From Gemmatimonadota bacterium (GTDB lineage: Bacteria; Gemmatimonadota; Gemmatimonadetes; Gemmatimonadales; GWC2-71-9), in the NCBI GenBank assembly GCA_003221985.1, contig QHUQ01000106.1, forward strand, positions 1 to 9,442: 9,442 nucleotides of DNA, written 5' to 3'. The notes below the pieces were generated by a model. That model saw nothing but the letters and a program-made list of their open reading frames with translations, made no database searches and was not told where the DNA came from. Positions within the stretch are counted from its first letter, which is position 1. Each line of letters starts with the position of its first letter. Shown piece after piece: positions 1-6,709 of the stretch. The translations under genes and the position numbers were made by a program.

Positions 1-766
1 GTAGCTGATTGAGCGTGGCCTCGGTGTGGTTCATGCTCGCCGCGGCGGCGTCGACCTGACTGCTGAGCAAATCGGGATCCTGCCGGTTCGCGGCCGCCAT
101 CTCGATCAACGCCTGGATCTTCGTTTCGACCCGATCCAGCTCGAGCGCGGCAAAGTCGGCGTTCTTCACCGCCTTCCCGTAGTTCTCGAGGCGTTGCTGC
201 GCGATCGCCGTGCTCTCCTCGAGCGAGCGGATCATGCGGTCGTCGCCGCTCTTTTGGGCGTCAGCCAGGCGCGTCTTGAGATCCGCCAGGCGCTTGGTGA
301 GCTCGTCGGTGTTCGTGGAGCGAAGAAAGCGCAGCAACGTGTTCTGCTGGCTGAGGAGTCGTAGAAACCCGTACAACAAGCGATCGAGCGAGGGCGTCCA
401 GACGTCTGTGAGGCCTCCCCCAACCGGCTGCGCCGCGCGGGCGATGGAACGCATCTCGAGGCAGCGCGTCCGCAAATCGTTGAAACGCTTCTGCGCCTCG
501 GCCCGCAGGCCGGCGATCAACAGCGACGCGCTCGGCGCGTTGGCGCGGTTCAACCCGCGGACCCGATCGGCGTCCTGCGCGTCGATCGCCTGGCGGAACC
601 GCGGCAGTGACACTAGGCCGCCGAGGTAGATTGCTTCGCCCGCGCCGATCAGGGGCAGCAGCACGTCCGGCCACGGCGACAGCATGGCCGCAGCGCTGCT
701 GCCGAACACGATCAGGAGGTTCCAGCGCGAGGTGAAGGCGCGCCACAAATAGTGCGCGATGCCCAT
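1..766 (-). CDS. Unnamed two-TM coiled-coil membrane protein, partial (C-terminus beyond window)
   Basis: This frame is open from an ATG at 766-764 to the window edge, giving 255 residues with no stop, so the C-terminus is missing. The start overlaps the stop of the upstream ABC ATPase gene as TGATG, which favours this start and suggests translational coupling. Residues 1-15 (MGIAHYLWRAFTSRW) are basic/aromatic. Residues about 16-53 are hydrophobic and read as one helical hairpin or two short membrane segments broken by SPWPD near 30-34. The rest is soluble, Glu/Arg/Gln/Leu-rich and largely helical, with a likely coiled coil at about 150-225. Helix-breaking Gly/Pro lies near 114-125. The topology suggests a small membrane anchor with a large cytoplasmic helical part. 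I do not recognise the family. Being last of the visible PspA/ABC genes, it may be an accessory or scaffold of that system (inference). A 170-residue ORF in another frame over 261-773 is a shadow. Confidence 0.8.
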   Translation of the reverse strand, partial: MGIAHYLWRAFTSRWNLLIVFGSSAAAMLSPWPDVLLPLIGAGEAIYLGGLVSLPRFRQAIDAQDADRVRGLNRANAPSASLLIAGLRAEAQKRFNDLRTRCLEMRSIARAAQPVGGGLTDVWTPSLDRLLYGFLRLLSQQNTLLRFLRSTNTDELTKRLADLKTRLADAQKSGDDRMIRSLEESTAIAQQRLENYGKAVKNADFAALELDRVETKIQALIEMAAANRQDPDLLSSQVDAAAASMNHTEATLNQL

Positions 767-1605
767 CAGTCACCCGCGCGGGTCGAAGGCTGCAGCCGCT
801 CGATCATGTCGCGCAGCTCGAAGACAACCTTGAGAAACTCCGGCTCCTTCTGCATCTGGGCCGCGGGACGATCGGGGGGCGGGACGGCCACCTCGTGCAG
901 GATCGTGCCGGGAGCGGAGGAAATGACGTACGTGCGGTCGCCGAGGTACACCGCTTCCTCGATCGAATGCGTCACGAAAAACACCGTTGCCTGAAGATCC
1001 CGCCACAGGGTCACCAGCAGATCCTGCATCCGCATCCGGGTGGTCGGGTCCAGGGCGCCGAACGGCTCGTCCATGAGAATAATCCGGGGGTGCAGAATCA
1101 GCGTGCGCGCAATCGCGACGCGCTGCCGCATGCCCCCGGATAGCTGCGACGGGTACTTCTGCGCGTCGCGCGCGGGATCGAGGCCGACCTTTTTGATCCA
1201 TTCGAGCGCCTGCTCGCGACGGGCGCGCCTCGGAACGCCGCGGCATTCGAGTCCGAAGCTGACGTTTTCTTCGACCGTGCGGTTCTCGAACGCGGTGTAG
1301 TCCTGAAACACCATCCCCCGATCCGCGCCCGGCCCGCTGACCGGTTTGCTCGCCACGAGGACGCTGCCGGTGGTCGCGGGGAACTGCGGCCGCAGCCCCG
1401 CGATCAGGCGCAGGATCGTCGATTTCCCGCACCCCGACGGCCCGAGAATCGTGATGAACTCGCCTTTGCCCGGCAAATCCTCGACCCGGAATGTGACGTT
1501 CTTGATCGCGGTAAAGCCGTCCTCGTACGTCTTGGAGACGCCGTTGAACTCGACGATCGGGGGCCGGATGGGTAATGCGGGTCGCGGCTCGGTAAGTGCG
1601 GCCAC
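766..1605 (-). CDS. ABC transporter ATP-binding protein (SsuB/NrtD/TauB type)
   Basis: This is a 279-residue cytoplasmic nucleotide-binding subunit that would power the neighbouring permease. All hallmarks are present: Walker A GPSGCGKST (55-63), Q-loop Gln about 101 (MVFQD), signature LSGGMRQR (155-162), Walker B IILMDEP (175-181), D-loop about 183-187 (GALDP) and H-loop His about 213 (VTHS). The ending TYVISSAPG resembles the nitrate/sulfonate/taurine importer ATPases. I chose the GTG at 1605, two bases after the permease stop (1610-1608), instead of an upstream in-frame start near 1677. The upstream option would run about 70 bases inside the permease and add 24 residues that do not look like the family. 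The conserved start of the domain (PIVEFNGVSKTYEDGF) lies about 16 residues in from the GTG, as usual. All catalytic motifs are intact, so this subunit looks functional even though the permease looks broken. The transported substrate cannot be told from this gene. Confidence 0.93.
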   Translation of the reverse strand: MAALTEPRPALPIRPPIVEFNGVSKTYEDGFTAIKNVTFRVEDLPGKGEFITILGPSGCGKSTILRLIAGLRPQFPATTGSVLVASKPVSGPGADRGMVFQDYTAFENRTVEENVSFGLECRGVPRRARREQALEWIKKVGLDPARDAQKYPSQLSGGMRQRVAIARTLILHPRIILMDEPFGALDPTTRMRMQDLLVTLWRDLQATVFFVTHSIEEAVYLGDRTYVISSAPGTILHEVAVPPPDRPAAQMQKEPEFLKVVFELRDMIERLQPSTRAGD

Positions 1606-1607
1606 GG

Positions 1608-2177
1608 TTATTCCGCCCGCTGCAGATAGGGGAACAGCTGCGCCTGGAACCACAGCAGCAGCCGGTCGATCGCCCACGCGAGCAGCCCGATGATCATCAG
1701 GATGAGGATGATGTGCTCGGTCAGCCCGCGCCGCTGGCTGGTGCTGAGCAGATAGCCGAGCCCGTACTTCGCGTTGATCAGCTCGGCCAGCATGATGTAC
1801 CCGAACGCCAGGCCGAACAGGGTGCGGAGGTTGTTGTAGATGTTGGGCAAGGCCAAAGCGATCAGCACCTTCGTGACGACTTGCCGCGAGTTCGCGCCGA
1901 GGGTTTGTGCCGACTCGACGTAGCGCTCGTGCACGCTGACCACCGCGTCCACCGTCCCCGAAAACACGAACGGCACCGTCGCCAGGAAGATGAACATCGT
2001 CTTCTGGGTCTCTTCGATGCCGAACCAGAGAATCGTGAGCGGGATCAACGCGGCGATCGGGATGTTCCGCCCGAACAGCGCGATGGGCGCAAACGCCGCG
2101 TCAAACGCGCGGTAGGAGCCCGCGAGAATGCCAAACGGCACGCCGACGAGGATCGCCAGTGCGAAGCCGCTGAGCAC
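1608..2177 (-). CDS. ABC transporter permease (SsuC type), apparently N-terminally truncated
   Basis: The open frame gives 189 residues from a GTG at 2177. It is an inner-membrane permease of the BPD_transp_1 / SsuC-TauC family, with hydrophobic segments at about 1-20, 39-54, 59-76, 113-135 and 155-175. The cytoplasmic EAA loop that contacts the ATPase is clear: ESAQTLGANSRQVV (88-101) followed by ALP at 109-111. Family members are usually about 250-280 residues and carry an extra N-terminal TM segment and periplasmic linker, both absent here. Just upstream of the GTG this frame reads Arg-Arg, which fits the usual approach to this helix, so the GTG is probably internal to the original protein. 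The missing N-terminus seems to survive in another frame at 2180-2254. The gene sits between the binding-protein fusion and the ATPase. Either it is a pseudogene, or the assembly lost bases here, or a shortened permease is made; the first two seem likelier. Confidence 0.8.
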   Translation of the reverse strand: MLSGFALAILVGVPFGILAGSYRAFDAAFAPIALFGRNIPIAALIPLTILWFGIEETQKTMFIFLATVPFVFSGTVDAVVSVHERYVESAQTLGANSRQVVTKVLIALALPNIYNNLRTLFGLAFGYIMLAELINAKYGLGYLLSTSQRRGLTEHIILILMIIGLLAWAIDRLLLWFQAQLFPYLQRAE

Positions 2178-2179
2178 GC

Positions 2180-2254
2180 GGCGCCGAGCGCGATGGCGCC
2201 GAGTCCCAGCAGCCGCGCGGTGAGGGGACGCGGGTAGACGCGCAGCGCGAACAA
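2180..2254 (-). pseudogene. Out-of-frame N-terminal remnant of the ABC permease
   Basis: Directly after the stop of the substrate-binding gene, a frame different from the downstream permease encodes LFALRVYPRPLTARLLGLG and then AIALGA. This looks like the basic start and first half of TM1 of an SsuC-type permease. The sense then stops and the permease resumes in another frame at LSGFALAILVG, with the rest of TM1 and the usual linker missing. The switch lies at a 9-nt direct repeat, GGCGCCGAG, at 2180-2188 and 2195-2203, a plausible site for slippage or deletion. TTG at 2254 is a possible start in this frame; a CTG lies at 2266. That these two pieces were one gene is inference from reading frame and family layout. 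Confidence 0.5.
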
Positions 2255-2262
2255 CGGCGCTC

Positions 2263-3969
2263 TCAGTGAGTGGCCTCGAGCGGGTACACCTTTACTTCCA
2301 CGCGCCGATTCTTGGCGTTGTTCATAGGGTCCGTCGGGTCGGCGGGCCGGTCCCACCCCATGCCGCTCGCCAGGAACTGGTTCGGTTGCAGCGTGCGGAA
2401 GCGCCGCAGCACCGCTTCCTTCACGGCGTTGGCGCGCTGGGTCGACAGCTCTTTCACGGCCGCGGGATCGATCTGTCCTTTCATCGAGCCGTCGGTGTGT
2501 CCCTCGATCACGATGCGTGCGGCGCCGTACTGGCCGGCGAGCCGCCCGATCTCATCGACGACGAAGTCGACGTTCGGGTCGTACAGCGCTTCGCGATCCT
2601 GCGCGTTGACCTGGCTGATGACCTTCTTGTGCAAGTCCCACGAATTCGGGAAGTAGTGAATCACGACCGTCTTGGTGAGGATCTCTGTGTTTTCGGCCTG
2701 CACGCTGGTCGCGGTCGTCGGCACGAACTGCACCTGGTACTCGTTGCGCTGGTTCGCGTAGCGGGGCTCGCCGCCCAGCTTCTTGATGACGGTGAAGTCC
2801 ATGACCTGGTCGAACGGCACCGGATTCGACACCATGCCGACGCGCCGGTACAGGAAGTACGCCGTATTCCAGGTGCGCTCGAAGTTTGCCGGGTTGTTCG
2901 CGTTGATGAAGAACTCGCGGTTCTCAGCCCAGTTGGTCGAGTGGGCGTCGCCGAGCATCGAGAGCGCGTCAGTCGCGGGAATCGAATATCCCGTCGCCAT
3001 CAGCTGCGCGGCCTCCTGCTTGGCCGTCTGCGTCTTCAACGCCTCCATCGCGTCGAAGATGCCGCGCACCAGCCCCTCGATGATGTCGGGATGGTCCTTG
3101 GCGAAGTCGGCGCGGGCGAACCAGACGTCGGCGATCAACTTATTGGCGGTTTGCGTGGAGACGAGCAGCCGATTGCCCCGCACCTTCGACAGGTTGTAAA
3201 TGTCCGGCGACCAGCTCACTGCAGCGGCGATGGATTTATCGGCATTAAATGCCGCCGCTGCCTGGAAGGCATCCTGCGTGAACTTGAGCTCGACGTCGCC
3301 CGGCTGCAGCCCGGCGTCGATCAAAGAATTCAAGAGGAAGTAGTGCGACGGGGAGTTCTGCGCCAGCACGATCGTCTTGCCGCGCAGGTCGCCGATGTTG
3401 CGGACGGCTTCGCGCGCGACGATGCCGTCACCGCCGTTGGAGTAATCGATCTGCTGGAACACGCGCGGCATGGTGCGCGAGTCGCGTCGCAGCTGCTCCA
3501 CGAACAGCGGGATCATGTCGAGCGTGGCCCAGCCGATGTGGAGGTTGCCGGCGGCGTAGGCGTCGCGCATCGCGACGGGATCGTCGATCAGCACCAGCTC
3601 GACCTTGAAGTCCTGACCGCCCGGCGTGTGCCACACTTTGCCGGCCTTGAAGCCGCCATTCGCGTAGATCACGGGCGCCCACCCGGCCCACACGTTGAGC
3701 GCCATGCGCACGGTGCGGTTGGTGAGCGGCTTGTAGTTCGAAATGCCGCGGACCGGCGGCAGGCGCTGCGCGGGGACGTAGGTGTACTCTTTGGCCGTCG
3801 TGACGGTGCTCGTGTCGCTCGCCTCGGTGTGCGAGGTCTCCGAGGGGTTGATGAGCGATCCGAGCCCGCCTTGCTTGCCGCCGTAGCGGTGCACGCCCAG
3901 ATAGACCAACCCCGCAACTACGAGCAGCAGGACGACGTAGAATGCGCCCCTGGGTCTTCCGTTCGCCAT
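2263..3969 (-). CDS. Membrane-anchored NMT1/SsuA-like substrate-binding protein fused to OmpA domain
   Basis: This 568-residue protein has three parts. Residues 1-8 are basic and 9-26 form one TM segment (YVVLLLVVAGLVYLGV) without a clear cleavage or lipobox site, so it is probably an uncleaved anchor. After a Ser/Thr-rich linker (about 40-75), residues about 84-400 form a periplasmic binding domain of the NMT1/SsuA class (RMALNVWAGWAPVIYANGGF). Residues about 432-565 are an OmpA C-terminal domain: VVIHYFPNSWDL, then IEGHTDG (488-494), STQRANAVKEAVL (509-521) and NNAKNRRVEVKV (550-561). Asp493 and Arg512 match the pair known to bind peptidoglycan diaminopimelate in OmpA proteins. The protein should therefore link inner membrane and cell wall while presenting a ligand-binding domain to the downstream permease. 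The ligand is unknown. The ATG at 3969 lies 14 bases after the PspA-family stop, with a GGAG motif upstream, so the two are probably cotranscribed. Confidence 0.92.
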   Translation of the reverse strand: MANGRPRGAFYVVLLLVVAGLVYLGVHRYGGKQGGLGSLINPSETSHTEASDTSTVTTAKEYTYVPAQRLPPVRGISNYKPLTNRTVRMALNVWAGWAPVIYANGGFKAGKVWHTPGGQDFKVELVLIDDPVAMRDAYAAGNLHIGWATLDMIPLFVEQLRRDSRTMPRVFQQIDYSNGGDGIVAREAVRNIGDLRGKTIVLAQNSPSHYFLLNSLIDAGLQPGDVELKFTQDAFQAAAAFNADKSIAAAVSWSPDIYNLSKVRGNRLLVSTQTANKLIADVWFARADFAKDHPDIIEGLVRGIFDAMEALKTQTAKQEAAQLMATGYSIPATDALSMLGDAHSTNWAENREFFINANNPANFERTWNTAYFLYRRVGMVSNPVPFDQVMDFTVIKKLGGEPRYANQRNEYQVQFVPTTATSVQAENTEILTKTVVIHYFPNSWDLHKKVISQVNAQDREALYDPNVDFVVDEIGRLAGQYGAARIVIEGHTDGSMKGQIDPAAVKELSTQRANAVKEAVLRRFRTLQPNQFLASGMGWDRPADPTDPMNNAKNRRVEVKVYPLEATH

Positions 3970-3983
3970 GGCTATGCGCTCCG

Positions 3984-4727
3984 TCAGGAGTTCTTGTCGG
4001 TGGCCGGTCCGAGATTCTTATTGCCCTCGATTACGGGCGTCGTCTCGGGCGACTTGAGGCCGAGCTCCACTTCGTACTGCTGCAACACGTCCTCGGCGAG
4101 CTGCGATTCGACGCGCTCGCGCGCTTTGATATCGGCGACACCGCGCGAGGAGAGATCGGCCGCGACCCGTACCTTGCCGCGGTTGGTGTCGATTTTCTGC
4201 TGGATGATCTGCTCGATTTGTCCGAAGTCGGTCGTCACGTCGAAGTTCAAGTCGCCGGCGATGCGCGCGATCTCGGCTTCGGCCGCCGTCATCTTGAGAT
4301 CGGCGTTGTAGCGCTCGATCTTCTCGCGCACTTCGGCGAGCTGTTTGTTGGCGTACTGGATTTTCTTGAGGTTGTTCTCGTACGCCTCTTCGTGAAGCTT
4401 GAGCTGCTCCTGGTTCTGCGCGAGGTCGGCCTCGGCCTTCTGCAGCTGCAGCGCGAACTTGCCGGCGGTCTCGCGATCGCCCGCCTTGAGGTACGCCTTC
4501 ACCTCGGCCTTCAGCTTGTCGACCTGGGACTTGCCCATGGTCGTTTGTCGCACGACGCGCTCGACCAGCCCGCGATACAGCTCCAGGCCTTTGCGGCCTT
4601 CCTGGAGCTGCTCGACGGAGCGGTCGTATTCGAGCCGCATGATGGCGATGGGGTCGCGCTCCCACAGGGCGTTCGCGATGCTGTTGAAGAACGCCTTTAT
4701 CACGGTGACGAACTTGCCGAAAATCAT
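3984..4727 (-). CDS. PspA/IM30 (Vipp1) family membrane-remodelling protein
   Basis: This 247-residue protein matches the PspA/IM30 family (usually about 220-260 residues), bacterial relatives of ESCRT-III that assemble on the inner face of the cytoplasmic membrane and protect it under envelope stress. Residues 1-22 (MIFGKFVTVIKAFFNSIANA and on) form an amphipathic helix like the membrane-binding helix of the family. WERDPIAIMRLEYDRSVEQL (22-41) is the typical start of helix 1. A long coiled-coil hairpin spans about 30-155, followed by AGDLNFDVTTDFGQIEQIIQ and DLSSRGVADIKARERVESQL near the C-terminal helices. The tail (226-247) is polar and probably disordered. No pspF, pspB or pspC neighbour is seen, so this is not the classical psp operon. 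It leads a set with an OmpA-fused binding protein and ABC transporter genes. The ATG is supported by a GAGGA ribosome-binding site 7 bases upstream. Confidence 0.9.
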   Translation of the reverse strand: MIFGKFVTVIKAFFNSIANALWERDPIAIMRLEYDRSVEQLQEGRKGLELYRGLVERVVRQTTMGKSQVDKLKAEVKAYLKAGDRETAGKFALQLQKAEADLAQNQEQLKLHEEAYENNLKKIQYANKQLAEVREKIERYNADLKMTAAEAEIARIAGDLNFDVTTDFGQIEQIIQQKIDTNRGKVRVAADLSSRGVADIKARERVESQLAEDVLQQYEVELGLKSPETTPVIEGNKNLGPATDKNS

Positions 4728-4734
4728 GTCGCCG

Positions 4735-4739
4735 TCCTC
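4735..4739 (-). promoter_or_regulatory. Ribosome-binding site of the PspA-family gene
   Basis: On the minus strand GAGGA is followed by seven bases (CGGCGAC) and then ATG at 4727. This is a strong Shine-Dalgarno match at a normal distance and fixes the start. It is also stronger than the sites before the coupled genes of the window, which fits a first gene of a transcription unit. Confidence 0.6.
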
Positions 4740-4762
4740 GTCTGGGGGAATGTCTAGGCGAC

Positions 4763-4768
4763 AATATA
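4763..4768 (-). promoter_or_regulatory. Possible -10 element upstream of the PspA-family gene
   Basis: The 63-base spacer between kynU and the PspA-family gene contains an AT-rich patch that reads TATATT on the minus strand, unusual in this GC-rich window. It lies about 36 bases before the start codon, a reasonable place for a -10 box. No convincing -35 match is seen 16-18 bases further upstream, so this is a weak call. A separate promoter here would fit the change of function between the two gene sets. Confidence 0.25.
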
Positions 4769-4790
4769 TGCGATCACAAAAGGCGTGCTC

Positions 4791-5909
4791 TTATGACTTT
4801 TGGCGCTCGAGAGCTTGCGTGGCCGCAGCGAGTTGTGCGTCGGTGACATAGGGAGCCGGACCCAGCCGCAGCGAATCGCCGCGGTGGTCGGTCCAGATGT
4901 TCTTCTTGCGTAAGGCTTTTTGAGTCTTCGCAGCGCGCGGTGTCGGGATCGCCAGAAATCCACCAATTGCATCATTTCTCGACCCGGCCGACAGGATCTC
5001 GATCTGATGTTGGTTGAGCTCGCGCAGCTTCTGCGGTGTGAGTTTCTGCTCCTCGAAGAACTTGAAGACGGCAGCGGCCCGATAGTGACTCGTGAAGTCG
5101 TAGGTCGCACCCGCAAACCGCGCGGGCCCCGGCCCATACGCGACGCGTCCAGCTGCCGGTGACCGGCTCAGATCTGTGAACTCGCTGAACCAACCTGTTA
5201 CTACCGGTCGCAGATCGGTGTCCTGTGGGAACCTGAGAAAGGCGTTGCCAGGACCAAGCTGGCAGTACTTGTATCCGCCACCCACCACGAACGCGCGCTG
5301 TAGCCCTTCCTCTAGAAGAGAGAACGGCACGACGTTGAGCGCGTGATAGGCGTCCACGAGGAGCTCGGCGCCCACGCGCTCACACGCCTCGACGACCGCT
5401 CTGAGATTGGGAACGATGTGCGCATTCGAGTAGAGCACCGACGAGACCAACACAGCCGCCGTGCGATCGTCGACCGAAATCGCGAGCCGCTCAGCCAGCG
5501 TCGCGGCCGGCAGCGCTGGCACTTTGATGACCTCGATGCCTTCTTCGGCTAATCGATCGAGTTGCCGGCGAATGGTGTGAAACTCGCCGTCGGTGGTGAC
5601 CAGCTGGGGACGTATCCGCAGCGGAAGCGCCGAGAGGAATCGCACGACGAGTTCATGCGTGTTTTGCGCCAACGCGATGCGCTCGGGCGTATCGTCCAGC
5701 AGTCGCGCGAAACCACGACGCACCTCGTTGGCTTTCGCGAACGCGAGATCCCACACGTCATCGACATGCTCAGCCGCATCAAGCCACGCCTGCTGCTGGG
5801 CCTCGAAAGCGACGTCCGGCCACGCCTGGTGGGAATGACCCGTCAGCAGGATTCGCTCGGTCACACGGAACCGGGTGTAGTGCTTAGCGAGCTCCTCCGG
5901 ATTGATCAC
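4791..5909 (-). CDS. kynU: Kynureninase (PLP-dependent, aminotransferase class V fold)
   Basis: This 372-residue protein is a class V PLP enzyme; given its place directly after tryptophan 2,3-dioxygenase, kynureninase is the likely role, cleaving kynurenine to anthranilate and alanine. The PLP-binding lysine is Lys214 in GGGYKYCQLGPGNAF, preceded by Tyr213 as in known kynureninases. Asp186 and His189 in LLVDAYHALN match the D-x-x-H that contacts the cofactor. QNTHELVVRFLSAL (82-95) fits the phosphate/cofactor loop region, and SLRLGPAPYVTD (346-357) has the Arg expected to bind the substrate carboxylate. It is about 40-50 residues shorter than typical kynureninases (about 415) and divergent, so another class V lyase or aminotransferase cannot be excluded. 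The GTG start at 5909 overlaps the kynA stop as GTGA, with no strong Shine-Dalgarno site, suggesting coupled translation. The stop TAA is followed by a 63-base spacer. Confidence 0.8.
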   Translation of the reverse strand: MINPEELAKHYTRFRVTERILLTGHSHQAWPDVAFEAQQQAWLDAAEHVDDVWDLAFAKANEVRRGFARLLDDTPERIALAQNTHELVVRFLSALPLRIRPQLVTTDGEFHTIRRQLDRLAEEGIEVIKVPALPAATLAERLAISVDDRTAAVLVSSVLYSNAHIVPNLRAVVEACERVGAELLVDAYHALNVVPFSLLEEGLQRAFVVGGGYKYCQLGPGNAFLRFPQDTDLRPVVTGWFSEFTDLSRSPAAGRVAYGPGPARFAGATYDFTSHYRAAAVFKFFEEQKLTPQKLRELNQHQIEILSAGSRNDAIGGFLAIPTPRAAKTQKALRKKNIWTDHRGDSLRLGPAPYVTDAQLAAATQALERQKS

Positions 5910-6688
5910 AACTCGGCGCGGATCGCCCAGAGGTCAGGAAACGCCGGTTGATTCAGCGTCGTCAGTAAGTACTCAGCGCCCGCAGATCCTCCCGTTCCAG
6001 GTTTCGTGCCAATCGTCCGCTGCACCATCTTCACGTGCCGGTACCGCCACTCCATGAACCCCTCATCGAGATCCACGAGACGCTCGGCGATCTGCGCAAC
6101 GGTCGGGTTCTTCTTGTAGACCTCCACCAGAATGCGCTGCACCTCGGGGGACGGTTCGCATACTTGGCTGCAGTCTCGCCGCAGCAGGCTACTGGGTATT
6201 GGGTATTGGTTGGCTGCCAGGTAATGAAGAAAGGCGTCCCACACGGTGGGCTGCGCGAACCGCTGCTCCACGCTCTTGCGATCGTCGCTGCCCACCGGAT
6301 AGCGCTCGAACGACGACCGGCCCTTTTTGCCCAGGATGAACTCGATCTCGCGAAACTGCGACGACTGAAAGCCGCTGCCAGATTCGAGCCGGTCGCGGAA
6401 CGCGAGGAAGTTGAGCGGCGTGATCGTCTCGAGTACATCAATCTGCGCAACGAGCGTCTTGAGGATGGTCAGGATCCGCTTCAGCGTGGCCGCTGCGAGC
6501 GGCGTATCGTTGGCGCGCAGCAGCTTCTGGAGATAGTCGAGCTCGTGCAGCACTTCCTTGAACCAGAGCTCGTAGACCTGGTGGATGATGACGAACAGTG
6601 TCTCGTCGTGCTCCAGCTCACCGGGCCGGGGCTGCTGGAGAGACAGGAGCTGATCGAGCTTCAGGTAGCTGGAGTACGTAACGGTCAT
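5906..6688 (-). CDS. kynA: Tryptophan 2,3-dioxygenase
   Basis: This 260-residue haem enzyme opens the indole ring of L-tryptophan with O2 to give N-formylkynurenine, the first step of the kynurenine pathway; it is cytoplasmic and normally tetrameric. The length fits bacterial members (about 260-300). YSSYLKLDQLLSLQQP (5-20) is the usual N-terminal motif. FVIIHQVYELWFKEVLHEL (32-50) holds the distal-pocket His36. SGFQSSQFREIEFILG (105-120) holds the substrate-binding Arg113; Phe112 stands where some homologues have Tyr. WRYRHVKMVQRTIGTKPGTGGSAG carries the proximal haem ligand His218 and the glycine loop that closes over the substrate. The gene follows the ACMR fusion by an 82-base spacer full of repeats and overlaps kynU by four bases. 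N-formylkynurenine formamidase (kynB) is not in the window. A short heptamer repeat lies within the coding sequence near residues 161-167. Confidence 0.95.
   Translation of the reverse strand: MTVTYSSYLKLDQLLSLQQPRPGELEHDETLFVIIHQVYELWFKEVLHELDYLQKLLRANDTPLAAATLKRILTILKTLVAQIDVLETITPLNFLAFRDRLESGSGFQSSQFREIEFILGKKGRSSFERYPVGSDDRKSVEQRFAQPTVWDAFLHYLAANQYPIPSSLLRRDCSQVCEPSPEVQRILVEVYKKNPTVAQIAERLVDLDEGFMEWRYRHVKMVQRTIGTKPGTGGSAGAEYLLTTLNQPAFPDLWAIRAEL
6187..6207. repeat. Heptamer tandem repeat inside kynA
   Basis: On the plus strand the unit GGGTATT occurs twice in a row (6194-6200 and 6201-6207), preceded by a 5/7 match GGCTACT (6187-6193). At 21 bases it keeps the kynA frame and encodes part of a loop (QYPIPSS region) that homologues also have. 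The length of the repeat matches two other heptamer tracts in this window. Confidence 0.45.
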
Positions 6689-6695
6689 TGATGGA

Positions 6696-6699
6696 CTCC
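6696..6699 (-). promoter_or_regulatory. Ribosome-binding site of kynA
   Basis: GGAG on the minus strand is followed by seven bases (TCCATCA) and the ATG at 6688. This supports the chosen kynA start and allows kynA to be translated independently of the upstream gene, unlike kynU. Confidence 0.55.
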
Positions 6700-6709
6700 A
6701 AATAAGCAG

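Noticed and set aside
261..773. Minus-strand 170-codon frame overlapping the partial gene
   Set aside because: It is rich in Arg, Pro and Ala without domain features; the frame starting at 766 has a coherent membrane hairpin and coiled coil and a stop/start overlap with the ATPase.
1606..1677. Longer ATPase with a start near 1677
   Set aside because: The extra 24 residues lie inside the permease coding region and do not resemble the family; GTG at 1605 gives normal spacing.
2045..2356. 103-codon minus-strand frame as an independent gene
   Set aside because: Its start lies within the binding-protein gene and its end within the permease in the wrong frame; only the short middle part (2254-2180) reads as permease N-terminus.
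2266..4311. Plus-strand open frame of 681 codons
   Set aside because: It lies antisense to the OmpA-fused binding protein and PspA-family genes; its translation is rich in Arg, His, Val and Leu with no domain, as expected for the mirror of a GC-rich gene.
3942..4757. Plus-strand open frame of 271 codons rich in Leu and Val
   Set aside because: It is the reverse image of the coiled-coil PspA-family gene, whose Glu/Lys/Gln codons read as hydrophobic residues on the other strand.
4775..4805. Small inverted repeat CAAAAG/CTTTTG around the kynU stop as a terminator
   Set aside because: Only six base pairs, AT-rich and without a GC stem; too weak to call.
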